Below, in pieces: positions 3,652-6,613 of a DNA stretch of 6,613 nt. Origin of the DNA: Paludibacter sp. (GTDB lineage: Bacteria > Bacteroidota > Bacteroidia > Bacteroidales > Paludibacteraceae); the NCBI GenBank assembly GCA_009787075.1, contig WRGS01000135.1, positions 1 through 6,613 on the forward strand, in the 5' to 3' direction. The notes under the pieces are model-generated. The model did no database searches. It saw only the letters and a program-made list of their open reading frames with translations, and was not told where the DNA came from. The stretch's first letter is position 1; each line of letters opens with the position of its first letter. Made by a program: the position numbers and the translations under genes.

Positions 3652-6613
3652 ATGAAAAAATTAAATATATTTTTAGTAATAATAGCGGTGTTTCTATGCA
3701 TATCAACTGTTAATGCTCAAACTCAGGCAGAGTGCAGCGTGAGAGATTTTACGGTAAACACAGTGGTAACTGCCTCTACATGCCAAAGCAACGGCGTTAT
3801 TACTGTAAGTTTGAGCGGCGATGTTGCAGGGCTGCAGCAGATAGAATATTCGCTGCAATCGTCTGCAGCAGGAGGCTTTTCTTTGCCTGCAACTATGAAT
3901 CCTGTGCTTACAGGCATTCCACCTGGTACCTATACTGTAAATGTAAGGGCGTTTTGCGATGTATTTAACAATATAAGCATAACCAAAAGCAGGACAAATG
4001 TAGTAGTGGGTGGTACTTATGTTGTGCCTGTAGCATCGTTTGTGCCTGCAGGAAGAACTGCTACAGGAACAGCCGCACCTACTTCGCGCAAATCGTATGC
4101 GGGCTGTGCTACGGGTAAAATCGTATTGTTGCTTAAAAACGGCACTCAAACTCCTACGCCTGTTTTTACAATCGTTTCCGCACCTGCGGGAGTTGCAACT
4201 CCGCAGAATGTGGGAGTTACTCGCTATGCTACAGGCTCGCTCACGGCAGGATATACTTATACTTTGAATGGGCTGTATCCTGCGGGGAATTATACTGTGC
4301 AGATAAACGATGGCTGCTATACCGCTGCGGTAAGTCTGAATCTGGGAGAGTTGAATACTATTCCAAATCCTAAAGGAGAGGCTTCAACAGCAGGATTGAG
4401 TTATTCAGATATTCATGCTTATATAGGCACTAATTCGGGTTGTGCTTTAATAAATCTTTATCAAATAACAACGCCTACGGTTACAAATCCTGATTTTTAT
4501 CAGTATTACAGAGATTCTCTATATGAAATAGGCGTAGCACCGCTTAATCAGATGCCTGTGAATTGGACTACATGGTATACTGCATCTACAGCAACATCAG
4601 CAAATTATGTATTAAATTTAAGTCCTAATAAGATTTCAGATTTTTACGGCAGTTCTGCAAAAATGTCTATATATATTAGAATGAAAAACTGTCCTTCTGT
4701 TTATGTAAAATATAATACTTACATTCATACTCCTACTGTTGCCTCAACCACAATTAAGTATAATTGCGATAATTATAAACGCAGAGATTATATAGAAACA
4801 GATTATAATGGAGTGCTGTGTTATCCTTTGCAATACACAATAACAAGGACTTCGGACGGCGCTATTATAAATCAGAAATCAAATATTATGACTTCTGGCG
4901 CTTATACAGATACGCTTACTTTGAATTATGATGTTCAATATAGGTATACATATACAGACAATTCTGGTTATCAAATAACGGGTACATGGACTCAATCACG
5001 TGTAGGTGTTTCCAACAACAATACATTAGACAGAGCAGGATGCGGTTATTGGCAAAATTATTATTACTGGTCTGATGGAAATTGTTTTCCTGTTTATGTT
5101 ACGATTAAAAATACGAATGGCGTTATTGTAGCTTACGATACTATCCGCGCAACTACCGACCGGTTGTATAATTCAACTAATAATTGGTATTCTCCTAACC
5201 TGAATTACAATCAGGCTTATACTTTTACATTTACTTATCCGAATTACACTACTGCCAATGGCGTTTATACCAACACTTATACAAAAACGAAAAGTTTTCC
5301 CACTTCATATACAATGTCAAATTACAATGTGTCAACTTACGGTGACTGCCAAATAAACTATGGAGCCATTCAGGTTTCTACAGGAAGCAGTTCGATTCAA
5401 TATCCAGCAGGTACGATATTTACCATAACAGGACCTGCACCTTTCGGAACAAGAACTTATACACAGGCATCCTCGTCTAATATTTTTAATATTACTAATG
5501 TTCCTGCTCCTCCGGGCAATTATACCATTAGTGCAGATTATGGCGGCGGTTGTACAGGCGTTTATAATGCAACTCTGCCGGGAGTATATGATGTGCATAA
5601 TTTTAAAACTGTAAAAGAAATCACTTGCAATGGACTTAAAGTAACGCCTCAAGGAACATTGACTTTGGAAGGAAAATCTGCGACCATACATTACCGCTTG
5701 GCAAGCGGACCTACAGGATATGACCAAAGCCCTATAAACGATGGCGGAAGCGTTACCTTAACCCAGCCGGGTACTTATATACTTGGGGTTATGGTAAGCG
5801 TTACACAAACATGCTATCTGAAAAGAGATACTATTGTTTATACAGCCGCTCCTTTGGCTTTGGATTTAACTAAAACGGCGGCATACGTATGTGTAGGCGG
5901 TGGCGTGGGTAATATTATACTTCAGGCAAAGAACGGAGTAACGCCCTATACTTACGAACTGTGGAATAAAGCCAATACAACGCGGCTGCTATCGCCTGTA
6001 AGTTCCTCTACGCGTGTTACTTTCAACTATGGCAGCAAGGACAGTACTTACACTGTACGTGTAACAGATGGCTGCGGTAATTCTTTCAATCAGCAAATAA
6101 CTATGGCAGACCTCGAAACCGCCGAACTTGTTTTTTCTGTTAACAATCTTGCCTGCTATGGCAGTAATATACAGTTAAATTGCCTTACGCTTGGAGAAAC
6201 CACATACAATTGGAAGGGACCAAACGGTTATGTTTCTACCAATCAATATCCGATTATTACTAATGCGGATACTACCAATACAGGCTGGTATTATGTTTCT
6301 GTAACGCCTGAAACTTGCGGTATTCCTGTGAAAGACAGCATTTATATATCGGTTTATCCACCTATAAATATGAAGCAGTATGCCGACCAAACGCTCAATG
6401 TTTCCTTTTGTTCTAAAGAATTAATCAAACTCGGCACAGCGGCATCTGGCGGCATCGGCAGTTTTACTTATCAGTGGGCGAGAAGCACCAACGGTACAAC
6501 TTATACCAATATAACGGGGGCTGCGGGTACTTCTGCTGTTTTCTCAAGTGCTGATGCAGCGTATCAGTTTGTATCCACAACGGCAAATCCGACTTATACC
6601 TATTTCCGTTGCC
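3652..6613 (+). CDS. Giant SprB-like / Ig-like repeat surface protein, 3'-truncated by window
   Basis: An uninterrupted frame of 987 codons starts at ATG 3652 and is still open at the right edge. A signal peptide covers residues 1-22 (cleavage VNA|QTQ). Five SprB-like units follow the pattern Cys, about 58-70 residues, then (P)xGxYTV and a closing Cys: 44-102, 152-222, 566-634, 659-721 and 747-808; the last contains NGVTPYTYELWN and VRVTDGCGN. Residues 826-903 look like an Ig-like domain (YNWKGPNGYVST, then TTNTGWYYVSV), and 918-987 start another (FTYQWARSTNGTTYTNITGA). The middle (about 245-560) is rich in Tyr, Asn and Thr and holds two related modules. Twenty-two cysteines after the signal suggest disulfides. 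Such proteins in Bacteroidota are long extracellular adhesins, often exported by type IX secretion with a C-terminal sorting domain, which is not visible here. It is the last visible operon gene. Adhesion is inference; the ligand is unknown. Confidence 0.88.
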   Translation, partial: MKKLNIFLVIIAVFLCISTVNAQTQAECSVRDFTVNTVVTASTCQSNGVITVSLSGDVAGLQQIEYSLQSSAAGGFSLPATMNPVLTGIPPGTYTVNVRAFCDVFNNISITKSRTNVVVGGTYVVPVASFVPAGRTATGTAAPTSRKSYAGCATGKIVLLLKNGTQTPTPVFTIVSAPAGVATPQNVGVTRYATGSLTAGYTYTLNGLYPAGNYTVQINDGCYTAAVSLNLGELNTIPNPKGEASTAGLSYSDIHAYIGTNSGCALINLYQITTPTVTNPDFYQYYRDSLYEIGVAPLNQMPVNWTTWYTASTATSANYVLNLSPNKISDFYGSSAKMSIYIRMKNCPSVYVKYNTYIHTPTVASTTIKYNCDNYKRRDYIETDYNGVLCYPLQYTITRTSDGAIINQKSNIMTSGAYTDTLTLNYDVQYRYTYTDNSGYQITGTWTQSRVGVSNNNTLDRAGCGYWQNYYYWSDGNCFPVYVTIKNTNGVIVAYDTIRATTDRLYNSTNNWYSPNLNYNQAYTFTFTYPNYTTANGVYTNTYTKTKSFPTSYTMSNYNVSTYGDCQINYGAIQVSTGSSSIQYPAGTIFTITGPAPFGTRTYTQASSSNIFNITNVPAPPGNYTISADYGGGCTGVYNATLPGVYDVHNFKTVKEITCNGLKVTPQGTLTLEGKSATIHYRLASGPTGYDQSPINDGGSVTLTQPGTYILGVMVSVTQTCYLKRDTIVYTAAPLALDLTKTAAYVCVGGGVGNIILQAKNGVTPYTYELWNKANTTRLLSPVSSSTRVTFNYGSKDSTYTVRVTDGCGNSFNQQITMADLETAELVFSVNNLACYGSNIQLNCLTLGETTYNWKGPNGYVSTNQYPIITNADTTNTGWYYVSVTPETCGIPVKDSIYISVYPPINMKQYADQTLNVSFCSKELIKLGTAASGGIGSFTYQWARSTNGTTYTNITGAAGTSAVFSSADAAYQFVSTTANPTYTYFRC
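4765..5340 (+). repeat. Two Tyr-rich double-cysteine modules in the giant protein
   Basis: Residues 372-463 and 464-563 each open with two close cysteines (C372/C390 and C464/C478). The second cysteine begins CYPLQYTITRTSDGAI in one and CFPVYVTIKNTNGVI in the other. Further on, LNYDVQYRYTYTD aligns with LNYNQAYTFTFTY. The second cysteines are 88 residues apart. The copies are diverged in DNA, so this is an old duplication and shows only at the protein level. Confidence 0.6.

Noticed and set aside
3703..4149. Minus-strand 148-codon frame rich in Cys, Arg and Ser
   Set aside because: It is antisense to the giant repeat gene, whose 987-codon open frame, signal peptide and repeats are decisive. 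The Cys/Arg/Ser richness is a mirror of Thr/Ala codons.
5332..5727. Minus-strand 131-codon frame
   Set aside because: It is antisense to the giant gene and made of Cys/Arg/Ser/Ile-biased shadow sequence.
6175..6390. Minus-strand 71-codon frame
   Set aside because: It is antisense to the Ig-like domain of the giant gene, with no independent evidence.

Overview
The window looks like Bacteroidota (Bacteroidetes) DNA. It is AT-rich, start codons follow A/T-rich leaders with no Shine-Dalgarno sequence, TAnnTTTG-type -7 promoter elements can be found, and the products are typical of the phylum: Sec signal peptides ending in ...A|Q, a VGINTETPxATFDV-type secreted protein, and a very large SprB-like / Ig-like repeat protein. 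The lineage within the phylum cannot be read from the sequence; a gut-type or other uncultured Bacteroidales-like organism is only a guess.

Layout. (1) 1-76, minus strand: the first 25 codons of a probable small XRE-family helix-turn-helix regulator that runs off the left edge. (2) 77-498: a divergent AT-rich intergenic region with a candidate promoter, a small hairpin plus T-tract and a spaced direct repeat beside the regulator. (3) 499-1626: an unrecognised exported protein built on a young 198-bp (66-residue) tandem repeat. (4) 1627-2360: 734 bp without a gene but dense in inverted repeats (seven hairpin-like palindromes), with degenerate REP/MITE-like ends and a 14-bp direct repeat. (5) 2361-6613: three co-directional genes separated by only 16 and 18 nt, probably one operon: a 241-aa VGINTETP-family secreted protein, a 176-aa secreted protein of unknown function, and the first 987 residues of a giant, cysteine-, Tyr-, Asn- and Thr-rich surface protein, open at the right edge.

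How they may work together (inference). The operon looks like a surface-adhesin locus. The giant protein supplies a long extracellular stalk of beta-sandwich repeats, and the two small exported proteins are likely accessory or co-displayed components. Export past the outer membrane would probably use the type IX secretion system, but the sorting domain expected at the C-terminus lies outside the window. A near-perfect 29-bp palindrome sits just upstream of the best -7-like element before the operon and is the leading candidate operator. Most of what is unusual lies in the repeat-built exported protein, the hairpin-dense intergenic region and the mosaic structure of the giant protein.
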